Shown piece by piece: positions 21,253 through 30,687 of a DNA stretch of 52,707 nt. This DNA comes from Alphaproteobacteria bacterium. Its GTDB lineage: Bacteria > Pseudomonadota > Alphaproteobacteria > Geminicoccales > Geminicoccaceae. The DNA lies in contig JALUAG010000053.1 in the NCBI GenBank assembly GCA_027045875.1, positions 1 through 52,707 on the forward strand. The letters run 5' to 3'. The position numbers and the translations under genes are program-made. The notes beneath the pieces are model-generated. The model was not told the origin of the DNA, searched no databases, and saw nothing but the letters and a program-made list of their open reading frames with translations. Numbering within the stretch: position 1 is the first letter of the stretch; every line of letters begins with the position of its first letter.

Positions 21253-21755
21253 GCGACGGCGCTCACCAGAAACGCGACGGCTCCCGCAGTTTCGCGGATT
21301 CCCTGTCCCGCCGTTCGGGAGGATCGCCGTCCTCGCCGGCCGGTTTCCGGCGCCGGCGGCGCCACGCGCCCCGGCGAGCTTCCGGGCCTGGTCGAAACGC
21401 GCTTCGCTGCGCCGGATCCGGAACGCCGCGCCCCGCGTCCACGGCAGCAGCTCGGGGAGGCCCGAATGGCGCGTTCCCTGCCGTCGTCCGCGGGGGCGGC
21501 CGGCCATCCGCCGTCGCACCGGCGGATGCACGGGCAGCGTTCCGCCACGGCGGAGCGCCGGGGCGAGTCCGAGCACGATCTCCCCCGGCCCCCTGATCCG
21601 TCGCCTGTTGCCGATTTGCCCCGCTCCCGTTGGATTTTCTGTGTTAAGGGCAGCGGCGGGCGAGGGGAGCGCCGGAAGCCGCCCGCCCGTGTCTTTGTGG
21701 CGGCCACCGGCATCCCTATCTAACAATCGTGGACCGCAGCCGGCGGGAGGTTCGG
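21253..21755. other. About 500 bp with no recognisable gene
   Basis: Short open frames exist on both strands, but their translations are arginine/proline-rich and have no ribosome site or recognisable motif. This G+C-rich stretch lies between the XRE gene and the UspA gene. I looked for an LpxC-like fragment because lpxC is often at this chromosomal position and found none. A relatively A+T-rich patch at 21630-21647 might be part of a usp promoter, but no clear pair of boxes was seen. Confidence 0.6.
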
Positions 21756-22598
21756 ATGGCTTTCAAGGATATCCTCGTACAGATCGACGATACCAAGGGC
21801 AGCGACGCCCGGCTCGACGCCGCGCTCGCGCTCGCGGACCGGTACGACGCCCATCTCGCCGCGCTCTGTCTGGTCGCCGAGCCCTATGTGCCGGCCGCCG
21901 TGGGGGTGACCATCCCGGAGGAGATCCTGCGCGAGCAGCGTCGCCAGGCGGAGGAGACCGCCCGCGCCCTGCTGGCCAGGGCCGACGAGCGGGCGGGCCG
22001 GTTCAGTCGTCCCATCGAGCCGCGGTTCGAGATCGCGCCGATCGATCGCCTGCCGGCAGTGTTCACCCGTCACGCCCGCCATGCCGACATCAGCATCGTC
22101 GGCCAGCCCGACCCGGAGACGGACGGCGCCGACATGGCGCTTCTGGTCGAGGCCGCCTTCATGCATTCCGGCCGACCGGCGCTGATCATCCCCTACATCG
22201 GCCATCGGGCGATGCCGCCCGAGACCGTGATCTGCGCCTGGGACGGTTCGCGCGAGGCGGTGCGGGCGATCAACGACGCCCTGCCGCTGCTCCGGACGGC
22301 GAAGCGCGTGCTCGTGGTGGTGGTGGATCCGGAGAAGCTCGGCGGGCGGGTGGGCCCGATCGCCGGCGCCGACATGGCCGCCCATCTCGCCCATCACGGC
22401 GTCGAGGTGGAGGTGCGGGACATCGAGAGCGGCGGCCTCGATCCCGCGGACGTGCTCCTGTCCACGGCGGCCGACGAAGGTGCCGACATGATCGTGATGG
22501 GGGGCTACGGCCATTCCCGGCTGCGCGAGCTGGTGCTGGGCGGCGTCACCCAGCACATCCTCGAGCACATGACGGTACCGGCGCTGATGGCCCACTGA
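21756..22598 (+). CDS. Universal stress protein (tandem UspA domains)
   Basis: 280 residues, two UspA domains. The first begins AFKDILVQIDDTKGSDARLDAAL; the second begins ETVICAWDGSREAVRAINDALPLL near residue 155 and ends with the ATP-binding type motif MIVMGGYGHSRLRELVLGGVTQHIL, which matches G-2x-G-9x-G(S/T). The ATG at 21756 has GGGAGG 5 bp upstream, better than a GTG at 21729. Such proteins act in stress or starvation survival in the cytoplasm. It is convergent with ftsZ, separated by a strong hairpin terminator. Confidence 0.93.
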   Translation: MAFKDILVQIDDTKGSDARLDAALALADRYDAHLAALCLVAEPYVPAAVGVTIPEEILREQRRQAEETARALLARADERAGRFSRPIEPRFEIAPIDRLPAVFTRHARHADISIVGQPDPETDGADMALLVEAAFMHSGRPALIIPYIGHRAMPPETVICAWDGSREAVRAINDALPLLRTAKRVLVVVVDPEKLGGRVGPIAGADMAAHLAHHGVEVEVRDIESGGLDPADVLLSTAADEGADMIVMGGYGHSRLRELVLGGVTQHILEHMTVPALMAH

Positions 22599-22622
22599 GC
22601 CGCTGACGGGCCGACAACGGAA

Positions 22623-22649
22623 AAAGGCGGCGGGAAACCCGCCGCCTTT
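22623..22649. terminator. Bidirectional hairpin terminator
   Basis: A perfect 12-bp inverted repeat, AAAGGCGGCGGG, loop AAA, CCCGCCGCCTTT, lies between the convergent usp and ftsZ genes. The A run on one side and T run on the other give a usable intrinsic terminator in both directions. It is the clearest terminator in the window. Confidence 0.92.
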
Positions 22650-22673
22650 CTCCTGCGCTCGGCGGAGGAGGCG

Positions 22674-24128
22674 TCAGCCGTCCACCTTCTCGCGCCGCAA
22701 GTAGGTCGGGATCTCGCCGATCTCGTCGTGATCGGCCCCGTCGCCGCGCTGCGGGCCGCCGGTCGCCGCCGTCTCGGCTTCGGCGCGCGGCTGCTCGTCG
22801 GCCGCCCGCTCGCCCCCGGGCATGCGGGCCCAGGCCAGGTCGCGCATGCGCTCGAACAGGTTCCGGCCGCGTTCCTCGCTCCGCGCCGCCGGCCGCATGC
22901 GCGGGCCGCCCGCGGGGCCGACGCGCTGTCCGGTCTCCAGCGACGGCAGGTTGAAACTGCGTCCCTCGCTGCGCCCCTCGGCGCCGGCGCCGGCGCTCGG
23001 CTGGCGCAGCCGGGCGGCGGGGCTGGGTTCGCGGGCCGGCGGCGTGTTGGGGCCCACCGGCGGGTAGGGACGCGCGCCGTGGAGCTGGGGCTGGAAGCGG
23101 AAGGTGGTGGCGCCGGGGGCCTGCTGGCCTTCCTGGGCCGCCGCCTCCTCGCGCCGGGCACCCGGGGCGTCGATGCCGGTGGCGACCACCGAGACGCGGA
23201 GCCGGCCCTGCATCGACTCGTCGAAGGTGGAGCCGAAGATGATGTTGGCGTCCGCATCCACCTCCTCGCGGATGCGGTTGGCGGCGGCGTCCACCTCGAA
23301 CAGGGTGAGATCGGCGCCGCCGGTGATGCTGATCAGCACGCCGCGGGCACCCTTCATCGACACCTCGTCGAGCAGCGGGTTGGAGATGGCCGCCTCGGCG
23401 GCGTCGATGGCCCGGCTTTCGCCCTCGGCCTCGCCGGTGCCCATCATCGCCTTGCCCATCTCGCTCATCACCGTGCGGATGTCGGAGAAATCGAGGTTGA
23501 TGAGCCCCGGCATGACGATGAGGTCGGTCACCCCGCGCACGCCCATGTGCAGCACCTCGTCGGCCATCCGGAAGGCCTCGGCGAAGGTGGTGCGCTCGTT
23601 GGCGAGGCGGAAGAGGTTCTGGTTGGGGATGACGATCAGCGTGTCGACGTATTCCTGCAGCTCCTCGATGCCGGCGTCGGCGAGGCGCATGCGGTGCGCG
23701 CCCTCGAAATGGAACGGCTTGGTGACGACGCCGACGGTGAGGATGCCCTGCTCACGCACCGCCCGCGCGATCACCGGGGCGGCGCCGGTGCCGGTGCCGC
23801 CACCCATGCCGGCGGTGATGAACACCATGTGGCTGCCCTGGAGATGGTCGAGGATCTCGTCGAGGGCCTCCTCGGCGGCGGCGCGGCCGATCTCGGGACG
23901 GGCGCCGGCACCGAGACCGTGGGTGATGGTGGTGCCGATCTGCACCTTGCGGTCGCTCAGGCAGTTGGCGAGGGCTTGGGCGTCGGTGTTGCAGGCGAGG
24001 AACTCGACCCCCTCGAGATGCGAGGTGATCATGTTGCTGACGGCGTTGCCGCCGGCACCGCCGACCCCGACGACGGTGATCTTGGGCTTTAGCTCGTGGG
24101 TCACGGGCATGCTCAGACTGATCGTCAT
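22674..24128 (-). CDS. ftsZ: Cell division protein FtsZ
   Basis: 484 residues from the ATG at 24128, with GGAGGA 6 bases upstream. GTP-binding motifs [12 protein letters not shown] (residues 19-30) and the tubulin signature GGGTGTG (109-115) are intact, as is [11 protein letters not shown] for the T7 loop. After about residue 320 a long low-complexity linker rich in P, G, A and R leads to a C-terminal peptide, [14 protein letters not shown], which should bind FtsA. FtsZ polymerises into the division ring. It closes the dcw cluster, 105 bp after ftsA, with a small perfect inverted repeat just before its ribosome site. Confidence 0.98.
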   Translation of the reverse strand: MTISLSMPVTHELKPKITVVGVGGAGGNAVSNMITSHLEGVEFLACNTDAQALANCLSDRKVQIGTTITHGLGAGARPEIGRAAAEEALDEILDHLQGSHMVFITAGMGGGTGTGAAPVIARAVREQGILTVGVVTKPFHFEGAHRMRLADAGIEELQEYVDTLIVIPNQNLFRLANERTTFAEAFRMADEVLHMGVRGVTDLIVMPGLINLDFSDIRTVMSEMGKAMMGTGEAEGESRAIDAAEAAISNPLLDEVSMKGARGVLISITGGADLTLFEVDAAANRIREEVDADANIIFGSTFDESMQGRLRVSVVATGIDAPGARREEAAAQEGQQAPGATTFRFQPQLHGARPYPPVGPNTPPAREPSPAARLRQPSAGAGAEGRSEGRSFNLPSLETGQRVGPAGGPRMRPAARSEERGRNLFERMRDLAWARMPGGERAADEQPRAEAETAATGGPQRGDGADHDEIGEIPTYLRREKVDG

Positions 24129-24145
24129 ATTCTCCTCCATGGTCG

Positions 24146-24164
24146 CGATCCGTTGGTCGGATCG
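24146..24164 (-). repeat. Inverted repeat in the ftsZ leader
   Basis: CGATCCG, a 5-base spacer and CGGATCG form a perfect 7-bp stem 18 bases upstream of the ftsZ start, immediately before its GGAGGA. It could be an operator or a translational hairpin; no T run follows. Confidence 0.4.
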
Positions 24165-24233
24165 TCCTCCTCGAGACCGGCCGCGGGCAGTCGACCGGCA
24201 GGTGGTCACAGGCGGGGCGCCGGGCCCCTCCGT

Positions 24234-25532
24234 TCAGAAATTCTGTTCGACCCAGCGCGCGAGGCGCGCGAGCCAGCCGGCCAGCACCGGCATCTCCCTT
24301 CCGTCTCCCCAGCTCAGTCCGTCGTCGTCACCGCTGGCGAGTGACAACGCACCACAGGTGGCCGCGCAGCAGGGCTCGGTCTCCGTGCCGTGACGGCCGT
24401 GCACGAGATCGGGACGGCCGCGGCGGGCCGGAATGCCGAAGATCTCCTCGGCCAGCTCCTCGAGACCGTCGAGCTGACTGGCGCCGCCGGTCAGCACCAC
24501 CGAACGGGGCGGCCGGCGCTCGAACAGCTCCCAGTTGGCGCGGATCTTGTCCTGGACGAAGTCGAGGATCTCCTCCACCCGCGCCCGCACGATGTGGGTG
24601 ATCCGTGCCCGGTCCACTTCTCCGGTGGCGCTTTCCGGGCGCTCGCCGACGAGCGGGAAGGTGATGCGGGCATCGGCATCGCAGGCCCGCCGCACGACGC
24701 CGCCGTGGAGGGCCTTCAGCCGTTCGGCGTAGCTGCGGCCGGTGGACAGGCCGTAGGCGAGATCGTTGGTGACGTGGATGCCGCCGTAGGGCACCTGATC
24801 GAGACAGAGCAGCCGGCCGTCCGCGAAATGGGCGAAGCCGGTGACGCCGCCTCCGAGGTCGAGCACCAGACAACCGCGCTCCATCTCGTCCTCGGTCAGG
24901 CAGGCGATGCCGGCGGCATAGGGTGCGGCGACGATCTCGGTCACCCGCACGTGGCAGCGCTCGAGACAGGCGAGGAGATCGCGCAGCGGCCGCCTGCGCG
25001 CGCGCACCACGGTGGCCAGCATCTCCAGCCGCTCGCCCCGGGCCCCCCGCGGATCCCTCAAGGGCCGACCGCCGTCGATGGCGACCGCCACGGGAACCGT
25101 GTGCAGCACCTCGTGCGCCTCGTCGGCGGCCGCCGCCCGGGCGTCCACGAGCAGCGCCCGGAGCTGTTCGTCGCGCACCGTGGCGCCGCCCAGATCGTGG
25201 GTCACCCGGACCTGCCTAGAGGCCGGCTTGCCTGCGTTGGTTACGATCACTACCTCGCGCACCGGATCGCCGGCCTGCTCCTCGGCCTCGTGCAGGGCGG
25301 CGGCGAGGGAGGTCTCGGCGGCGTCCACGTCCACCACCTCGCCGCCCTTGAAGCCTTCCGCCGCCTGGTAGCCGCGTCCCAGCAGGGTGAAGCCGTGGGA
25401 GGAGCGCGGCCGGGCGATGAAGCAGGAGATCTTGGTGGTGCCGATGTCGAGGACCGTGACCGGCGTGGTGCGTATGCCTTCGAGGGCGGGTCTCACGCCC
25501 CTGCCGGCGCGGTCCAGGGTCCGCGTGCTCAT
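24234..25532 (-). CDS. ftsA: Cell division protein FtsA
   Basis: 432 residues, an actin-like ATPase. PHOSPHATE1 VLDIGTTKISCFIARP (about residues 28-43), PHOSPHATE2 GCLVLDLGGGVTGFAHFADG near 210 and the adenosine motif VVLTGGASQLDGLEELA near 355 are all visible. The C-terminus ends GWLARLARWVEQNF, an amphipathic helix that should anchor FtsA to the membrane. It tethers FtsZ. The start overlaps the ftsQ stop by 4 bp. Confidence 0.97.
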   Translation of the reverse strand: MSTRTLDRAGRGVRPALEGIRTTPVTVLDIGTTKISCFIARPRSSHGFTLLGRGYQAAEGFKGGEVVDVDAAETSLAAALHEAEEQAGDPVREVVIVTNAGKPASRQVRVTHDLGGATVRDEQLRALLVDARAAAADEAHEVLHTVPVAVAIDGGRPLRDPRGARGERLEMLATVVRARRRPLRDLLACLERCHVRVTEIVAAPYAAGIACLTEDEMERGCLVLDLGGGVTGFAHFADGRLLCLDQVPYGGIHVTNDLAYGLSTGRSYAERLKALHGGVVRRACDADARITFPLVGERPESATGEVDRARITHIVRARVEEILDFVQDKIRANWELFERRPPRSVVLTGGASQLDGLEELAEEIFGIPARRGRPDLVHGRHGTETEPCCAATCGALSLASGDDDGLSWGDGREMPVLAGWLARLARWVEQNF

Positions 25533-26371
25533 GCTGCTTTCCTCCCTGGTTGGCGCAGGATCTGCCTGTTCGGCCGCAGCACGATCCAGCCCGGGCTGCG
25601 CAGATCGATGGCATCGATCGCCCGGTCCAGGATGCGGTTCCGTCGCTGTTCGCGAGCCAGCAGGCGCCAGGCCCGTTCGGCCGCCGTCTCGGGCAGGCGG
25701 ACGGTGGTGCGGCCGTCGATGAAGACGTCCCAGCGCCGCGCCCCCACGAGCGCGGCACCGGTCACCCGGCGGGCGAGTTCGGGCTCGCCCGCGAGGAGAC
25801 GCCGGAGATCGGGAACACGTGCCGGTGCCTCGGCACCGTAGAGGAGGGGCAGATCACGGAAGGGGCGGAGATCCTCGACCGGAATCGTCTCGCCGTCCCT
25901 GCCGATCAAGCGCAGGCCCTCCGGGCCCCGCCAGAGGGCGGTCGGACGATGTTCTTCGAGGCGGACGAGGAGGGTGGAGGGGAGCAGACGCTTGACAGTC
26001 GCACGACGGACCCAGGGCAGACGTTCCAGCCGCTCACGCACGGCCTGCAAATCAACCGTAAGTATATATTGCCCTTCGTAGGAGGCAAGGGTCCGCTGCA
26101 GCTCCCGGCGGGGCGTCCGCTCGCGCCCCTGCGTAAGGATATCGCGAACCCTAAGTCCCAAGCGGTCCTCCGCCGACCGGAGCTTTCCGCGCAAGGTGTC
26201 GTAGGCGGCGGCGGTCAGCCCTGCCTCAACCATGAGGTATGTCGTACCAGAGAGTGCGGCGAGCGCCAACGCCAGAATCGCGAACCGGCGCAGGGGGGCG
26301 ATCCAGCGCGGCCGCGGTGGGCGGCGCAGGTTCGCTCGGCTGCGGCGCAGGAGGCGGTTCACCTGTCGCAT
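25529..26371 (-). CDS. ftsQ: Cell division protein FtsQ
   Basis: 280 residues. A basic cytoplasmic N-terminus of about 30 residues precedes one membrane segment (FAILALALAALSGTTYLMVEAG), then a POTRA domain (LGLRVRDILTQGRERTPRRELQ) and the FtsQ/DivIB domain with LERLPWVRRATVKRLLPSTLLVRLEEHRP. FtsQ links the cytoplasmic ring to the FtsW-FtsI synthase. The gene overlaps the ddl stop by 13 bp. Confidence 0.95.
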   Translation of the reverse strand: MRQVNRLLRRSRANLRRPPRPRWIAPLRRFAILALALAALSGTTYLMVEAGLTAAAYDTLRGKLRSAEDRLGLRVRDILTQGRERTPRRELQRTLASYEGQYILTVDLQAVRERLERLPWVRRATVKRLLPSTLLVRLEEHRPTALWRGPEGLRLIGRDGETIPVEDLRPFRDLPLLYGAEAPARVPDLRRLLAGEPELARRVTGAALVGARRWDVFIDGRTTVRLPETAAERAWRLLAREQRRNRILDRAIDAIDLRSPGWIVLRPNRQILRQPGRKAA

Positions 26372-27267
26372 CGCGCGTCCTCCACCAGCCGCACCACGAG
26401 ATCGGCGAAGGACATGCCGCAGTGGGCGGCCTGCTCGGGGGCCAGCGACAGGGGCGTCATGCCGGGCTGGGTGTTGACCTCGAGGATGTAGAGCCCGTCC
26501 TCCCCCTCCTCGGGGTCGTAGCGGAAATCCGCCCGGCTCAGGCCCCGGCAGCCGAGGGCGGCATGGGCGGTGGCGGCGGCCTCCATGACCCGGTCGTAGA
26601 CGGCCTCCGGCAGGGGCGCCGGCAGCAGATGGCGGGCGACGTTGGGGGTGTATTTGGCGCGATAGTCGTAGAACCCCTCCTCGGCCGTGATCTCGGTCAC
26701 CGCCAGCGGCTCGCCGCCGAGCACCGAGCAGGTCAGCTCGCGCCCCGGCACGTAGCGTTCGGCCAGCATGCGGGCGTCGGGATCGACATCGTTGCGGCCG
26801 CGCAGCTCGGAGAGCTCCGGGTCGCGGACGATCACCACCCCGACGCTCGACCCCTCGGCCGCCGGCTTGGCGACGAAGGGCGGCGGAAAGGGCGGCCTCT
26901 CGATCAGCTCGGCGAAACGGATCTCCCGCCCCTCGGGGATCCGCAGACCGGCGTCGGCGAAGATGCGGCGGGCCATCGGCTTGTCCATCGCCAGCGCCGA
27001 GGCCAGCACCCCCGAATGGGTATAGGGGATGCCGAGCAGATCGAGCAGCCCCTGCACCCGTCCGTCCTCGCCGAAGCGCCCGTGGAGGGCGTTGAAGACG
27101 ACGTCCGGACGCAGCGCCGCGAGCACCTCGGGCAGATCGCGGCCGGCGTCGATCCGGCTCACCCGGTAGCCGCGCTCCTCGAGGGCGGCGGCGCAGGCGG
27201 CGCCGCTCGTCAGCGACACCTCGCGCTCGGCGGACATGCCGCCCATCAGCACCGCGACATGGGTCAT
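26359..27267 (-). CDS. ddl: D-alanine--D-alanine ligase
   Basis: 302 residues. The ATP-grasp pattern is complete: VAVLMGGMSAEREVSLTSG at the N-terminus, FNALHGRFGEDGRVQGLL near 58, YTHSGVLASALAMDKPMAR, PFVAKPAAEGSSVGV in the central domain and LEVNTQPGMTPLSLAPEQA near the C-terminus. It makes the D-Ala-D-Ala dipeptide that MurF adds to the precursor. The B-type position between murB and ftsQ is the common alphaproteobacterial location. Start overlaps the murB stop by 4 bp. Confidence 0.97.
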   Translation of the reverse strand: MTHVAVLMGGMSAEREVSLTSGAACAAALEERGYRVSRIDAGRDLPEVLAALRPDVVFNALHGRFGEDGRVQGLLDLLGIPYTHSGVLASALAMDKPMARRIFADAGLRIPEGREIRFAELIERPPFPPPFVAKPAAEGSSVGVVIVRDPELSELRGRNDVDPDARMLAERYVPGRELTCSVLGGEPLAVTEITAEEGFYDYRAKYTPNVARHLLPAPLPEAVYDRVMEAAATAHAALGCRGLSRADFRYDPEEGEDGLYILEVNTQPGMTPLSLAPEQAAHCGMSFADLVVRLVEDARCDR

Positions 27268-28181
27268 GCCGCCTCCTTGCGCGCCGCCGCGCGTCCGACG
27301 CGATGGATCTCCCAGGACAGGCTGATGCCGGAATGGGCCTTGACGCGCGCCCGCACCATCTCGCCCAGCTCCTCGATCTCGGCGGCGGTGGCGCCGCCCG
27401 TGTTGACGAGGAAGTTGCAGTGCTTCTCCGACACCATCGCCCGGCCGTGGCGGAGGCCGCGACAGCCGGCGGCGTCGATCAGCCGCCAGGCCTTCCCGCC
27501 CGGCGGGTTCTTGAAAGTGCTGCCGCCGGTGGCCACCCGCAGCGGCTGGCTGCGTTCGCGCTCCTCGCGGATGGCGGCCATGCGGCGGGTGATCTCCTGC
27601 GGATCGCCGGCCGCCAGCGCGAAGGCGGCGCGCAGCACGATCCAGCCTTCCGGCAGGCGGCTCGCCCGGTAGGAGAGGCCGAGCTCGTCGCGGGCGAGGC
27701 GGTGCAGGCGGCCCTCGTTGTCCAGCGCCTCCGCCCAGATCAGACGGTCCGCCGTCTCGCCGCCGAAGGCCCCCGCGTTCATGCGCACGGCGCCGCCGAC
27801 CGTCCCCGGGATGCCGATCATGAACTCGAGGCCGGACAGCCCGGCACGGGCGGCGGTGGCCGCCACCCGCTGGTCGAGGGCGCCGGCGCCGGCGATCAGC
27901 GTCCGCCCGTCGATGGCGATCCGGGCGAGGGGGCCGCCGAAGCGCACCACCACGCCCGCGATGCCGCCGTCGCGGACGAGCAGGTTGGAGGCCACGCCCA
28001 TGGGCAAAAGCGGCAGATCCTCGGGACGGGCGGCGACGAAGGACGCCAGATCCTCGGCATCGGCCGGCTGGAACAGGACGCTCGCGGGCCCGCCGACCCG
28101 GAACCAGGCGATCGGCGCCAGCGGCACCATCCGCCGCAGCCGGCCGCGCACCGGCGGCAGACGGAGTTCGGCGCCGCTCAT
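27264..28181 (-). CDS. murB: UDP-N-acetylenolpyruvoylglucosamine reductase
   Basis: 305 residues. The FAD-binding PCMH domain shows [19 protein letters not shown] and [18 protein letters not shown], then [26 protein letters not shown]. The proton-donor serine lies in [12 protein letters not shown] and a late glutamate in SWEIHRVG. It reduces enolpyruvyl-UDP-GlcNAc to UDP-MurNAc with NADPH. The gene overlaps murC by 4 bp. Confidence 0.97.
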   Translation of the reverse strand: MSGAELRLPPVRGRLRRMVPLAPIAWFRVGGPASVLFQPADAEDLASFVAARPEDLPLLPMGVASNLLVRDGGIAGVVVRFGGPLARIAIDGRTLIAGAGALDQRVAATAARAGLSGLEFMIGIPGTVGGAVRMNAGAFGGETADRLIWAEALDNEGRLHRLARDELGLSYRASRLPEGWIVLRAAFALAAGDPQEITRRMAAIREERERSQPLRVATGGSTFKNPPGGKAWRLIDAAGCRGLRHGRAMVSEKHCNFLVNTGGATAAEIEELGEMVRARVKAHSGISLSWEIHRVGRAAARKEAA

Positions 28182-29602
28182 CGTGCCACCTCCGCCCCGA
28201 GCAGGGCGCCCAGCCGGTCGGGCAGAGCGTGCGCCCACTGGGTGATGGTGCCGGCGCCGAGACAGACCACGAGATCGCCGGCCCGCGCCCGTTCGGCGAG
28301 GAAGGGTGCCAGATCCTCCTCGCCCGCGATGGCGTGCACCTCGCGCTGGCCGTGGGCGCGCAACCCCTCGACCAGGGCGTCGCGATGGACCCCTTCGATG
28401 GGCGTCTCGCCGGCAGCGTGCACGGGGGCCACCAGCACGATGTCGGCATTGACGAAGCAGGTGCAGAAGTCCTCGAACAGATCCCGCAGCCGCGTGTAGC
28501 GATGGGGCTGGACGACGGCGATCACCCGGCCCTCGGGGTTGGCGGCCCGGGCGGTGCGCAGCACGTTGCGGATCTCCACCGGATGATGGCCGTAGTCGTC
28601 GATCACGGTGATCCCCGCAACCCGGCCGGTGCGGGTGAAGCGCCGCTGCACGCCCTCGAGACCGGCCAGGGCGCGGCGCATCGCCTCGGGCGCGATGCCG
28701 AGCTCGCGGCCCACCGCCAGCGCGGCCAGGGCGTTGGTGACATTGTGCAGCCCGGGCATGGCCAGATGCACGTCCTCGAGCACCCGCTCCTCGCCGGCGG
28801 GGTCCCGCATCACCACCGTGAAATGCTCGCCGGTGGCATCGAGACGGGGATCGAGGGCGCGGACGTCCGCCTGCGGGTTGAAGCCGTAGGTCACCACCCG
28901 CCGGTCGGTGATGCGCGGCAGCATGGCCTGCACCTCGGGATGGTCGAGGCACAGCACCGCCACGCCGTAGAAGGGGAGCTGTTCCACGAAGGCGAGGTAG
29001 GCGCTGCGGACGGCGTCGAAGGAGCCGTAATGTTCCATGTGCTCGGGGTCGATGTTGGTGACGACGGCGATGGTCGCCGGCAGGCGCAGGAAGCTGCCGT
29101 CGCTCTCGTCCGCCTCCACCACCATCCAGTCGCCGGCGCCGAGGCGGGCGTTGGTCTTGTAGGCGTTGATGATGCCGCCGTTGATCACCGTCGGGTCGAG
29201 GCCGCCGGCATCGAGAATGGCCGCCACCATCGAGGTGGTGGTGGTCTTGCCGTGGGTACCGGCCACCGCCACCGACCATTTGAAGCGCATGAGCTCGCCC
29301 AGCATCTCGGCCCGCGGGACGATCGGCAGGCGGCGCGCCCGCCCCTCCACGAGCTCGGGATTGTCGGCACGGACCGCGGAGGAGACGACGAGGAGGCGCG
29401 CCTCGCCCAGGTTCTCGGGACGGTGCCCGATGGCGATGGGGATGCCCAGTTGCCGCAGCCGCTGGACGTTGCGTCCCTCGCCGATGTCCGAGCCCTGCAC
29501 CCGGTAGCCGAGATTGTGCAGGATCTCGGCGATGCCGCTCATGCCGATGCCGCCGATGCCGACGAAATGGATGGGTTCGACCGCGAAGGGGAGGAGCTTC
29601 AT
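28178..29602 (-). CDS. murC: UDP-N-acetylmuramate--L-alanine ligase
   Basis: 474 residues. A Rossmann-like N-terminal domain with [17 protein letters not shown], the ATP-binding motif [13 protein letters not shown] near 110, GTNIDPEH-type [11 protein letters not shown] near 190 and the C-terminal [16 protein letters not shown] identify MurC. It adds L-alanine to UDP-MurNAc, the first step of stem-peptide synthesis, in the cytoplasm. Overlaps the murG stop by 4 bp. Confidence 0.97.
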   Translation of the reverse strand: MKLLPFAVEPIHFVGIGGIGMSGIAEILHNLGYRVQGSDIGEGRNVQRLRQLGIPIAIGHRPENLGEARLLVVSSAVRADNPELVEGRARRLPIVPRAEMLGELMRFKWSVAVAGTHGKTTTTSMVAAILDAGGLDPTVINGGIINAYKTNARLGAGDWMVVEADESDGSFLRLPATIAVVTNIDPEHMEHYGSFDAVRSAYLAFVEQLPFYGVAVLCLDHPEVQAMLPRITDRRVVTYGFNPQADVRALDPRLDATGEHFTVVMRDPAGEERVLEDVHLAMPGLHNVTNALAALAVGRELGIAPEAMRRALAGLEGVQRRFTRTGRVAGITVIDDYGHHPVEIRNVLRTARAANPEGRVIAVVQPHRYTRLRDLFEDFCTCFVNADIVLVAPVHAAGETPIEGVHRDALVEGLRAHGQREVHAIAGEEDLAPFLAERARAGDLVVCLGAGTITQWAHALPDRLGALLGAEVAR

Positions 29603-30687
29603 CGTGCCCCCTCCCGGTCCAGCATCGCCAGCACCGCGCCGGCCAGGCGCTCGGCGGCGTCGGTCACCGCCATGGCCGCGGCGGCCTCGCTCATGCGCTC
29701 GAGGGCCGCGGGATCGCCGGCCAGTTCCTCGAGCATCGCGGCGAGGCGCTCGGCGGTGAACGCGTCCTCCGGCAGCATCCGCGCCGCGCCGGCACGCACG
29801 AGGCGCTCGGCATTGGCCCGCTGATGGTCGTCGGCGGCGTGAGGGTAGGGAACCAGGAGCGCCGGGCGCGCGAGGTGGAGGAGCTCGGCCACGGTGGAGG
29901 CGCCCGCGCGGCTGACCACGAGATCGCTCGCCGCCAGCCGTTCCGCGACGTCCTCGAAGAAGGGGGCGAGCTCGGCCTCGACGCCGAGGCGGGCGCAGCG
30001 TTCGTCGACCACCGCCAGCCGTTCGGGTCGGCACTGCATGGCGAGGCGCAGGCGGCGCCGCAGCGCGGCCGGCAGGCGGGCCACCGCCTCGGGCACCACC
30101 TCGCCGAACACCCGCGCGCCCTGGCTCCCGCCCAGGACGAGGAGGCGGAACGCCTCTCCCGTTCCGGGCCGCCGCGGGGTGATCGCGGCGAAACCGGGTC
30201 GCACGGGATTGCCGGTGACGACGCCCCGGCCCGCCAGCGCCGGCGGCAGCCCTTCAGTGTCGGCGAAGGTGAGGGCGAGGGTACGGGCGAAACGCGCGGC
30301 CAGGCGGTTGGCGCGGCCGAGGACGGCGTTCTGTTCGTGGAGCAGCACCGGCAGGCGGGCGAGGGCGGCGGCGAGCACCGCCGGCACCGAGGCGTAGCCG
30401 CCGAAGGCGGCGGTGGCCGAGGGGCGCAGCCGACCGATCAGCCGCCGGCTCTGCAGGGTGCCGCGGGCGATGGCGAGGAGGGCGCCGAGGCCGCGGCGCA
30501 GGCCGCCCGCCGGGCTGGCGGCGCGGATCTCGTAGACCTCGTTCTCGCCGCCGAGATAGCGGGCCCCGCGTCGGTCGGTGACGAAGGCCACGCGCTGGCC
30601 GCGCGCCCGCAACGCGCGGGCGGTGGCGAGGGCGGGAAACACGTGGCCGCCGGTGCCGCCGGTGGCGATCAGCACGGGGCCGCTCAC
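29599..30687 (-). CDS. murG: UDP-GlcNAc:lipid I transferase MurG
   Basis: 362 residues from a GTG start overlapping the ftsW stop by 4 bp. The GT28 pattern is clear: [20 protein letters not shown] (residues about 7-26), [14 protein letters not shown] near 125, [20 protein letters not shown] near 190, and [35 protein letters not shown] near 270. It adds GlcNAc to lipid I to form lipid II at the inner face of the membrane. Confidence 0.97.
   Translation of the reverse strand: MSGPVLIATGGTGGHVFPALATARALRARGQRVAFVTDRRGARYLGGENEVYEIRAASPAGGLRRGLGALLAIARGTLQSRRLIGRLRPSATAAFGGYASVPAVLAAALARLPVLLHEQNAVLGRANRLAARFARTLALTFADTEGLPPALAGRGVVTGNPVRPGFAAITPRRPGTGEAFRLLVLGGSQGARVFGEVVPEAVARLPAALRRRLRLAMQCRPERLAVVDERCARLGVEAELAPFFEDVAERLAASDLVVSRAGASTVAELLHLARPALLVPYPHAADDHQRANAERLVRAGAARMLPEDAFTAERLAAMLEELAGDPAALERMSEAAAAMAVTDAAERLAGAVLAMLDREGAR

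Noticed and set aside
21466-21723. An 85-codon + strand frame before the UspA gene
   Set aside because: Arginine/proline/serine-rich with no ribosome site, no motif and no neighbour logic.
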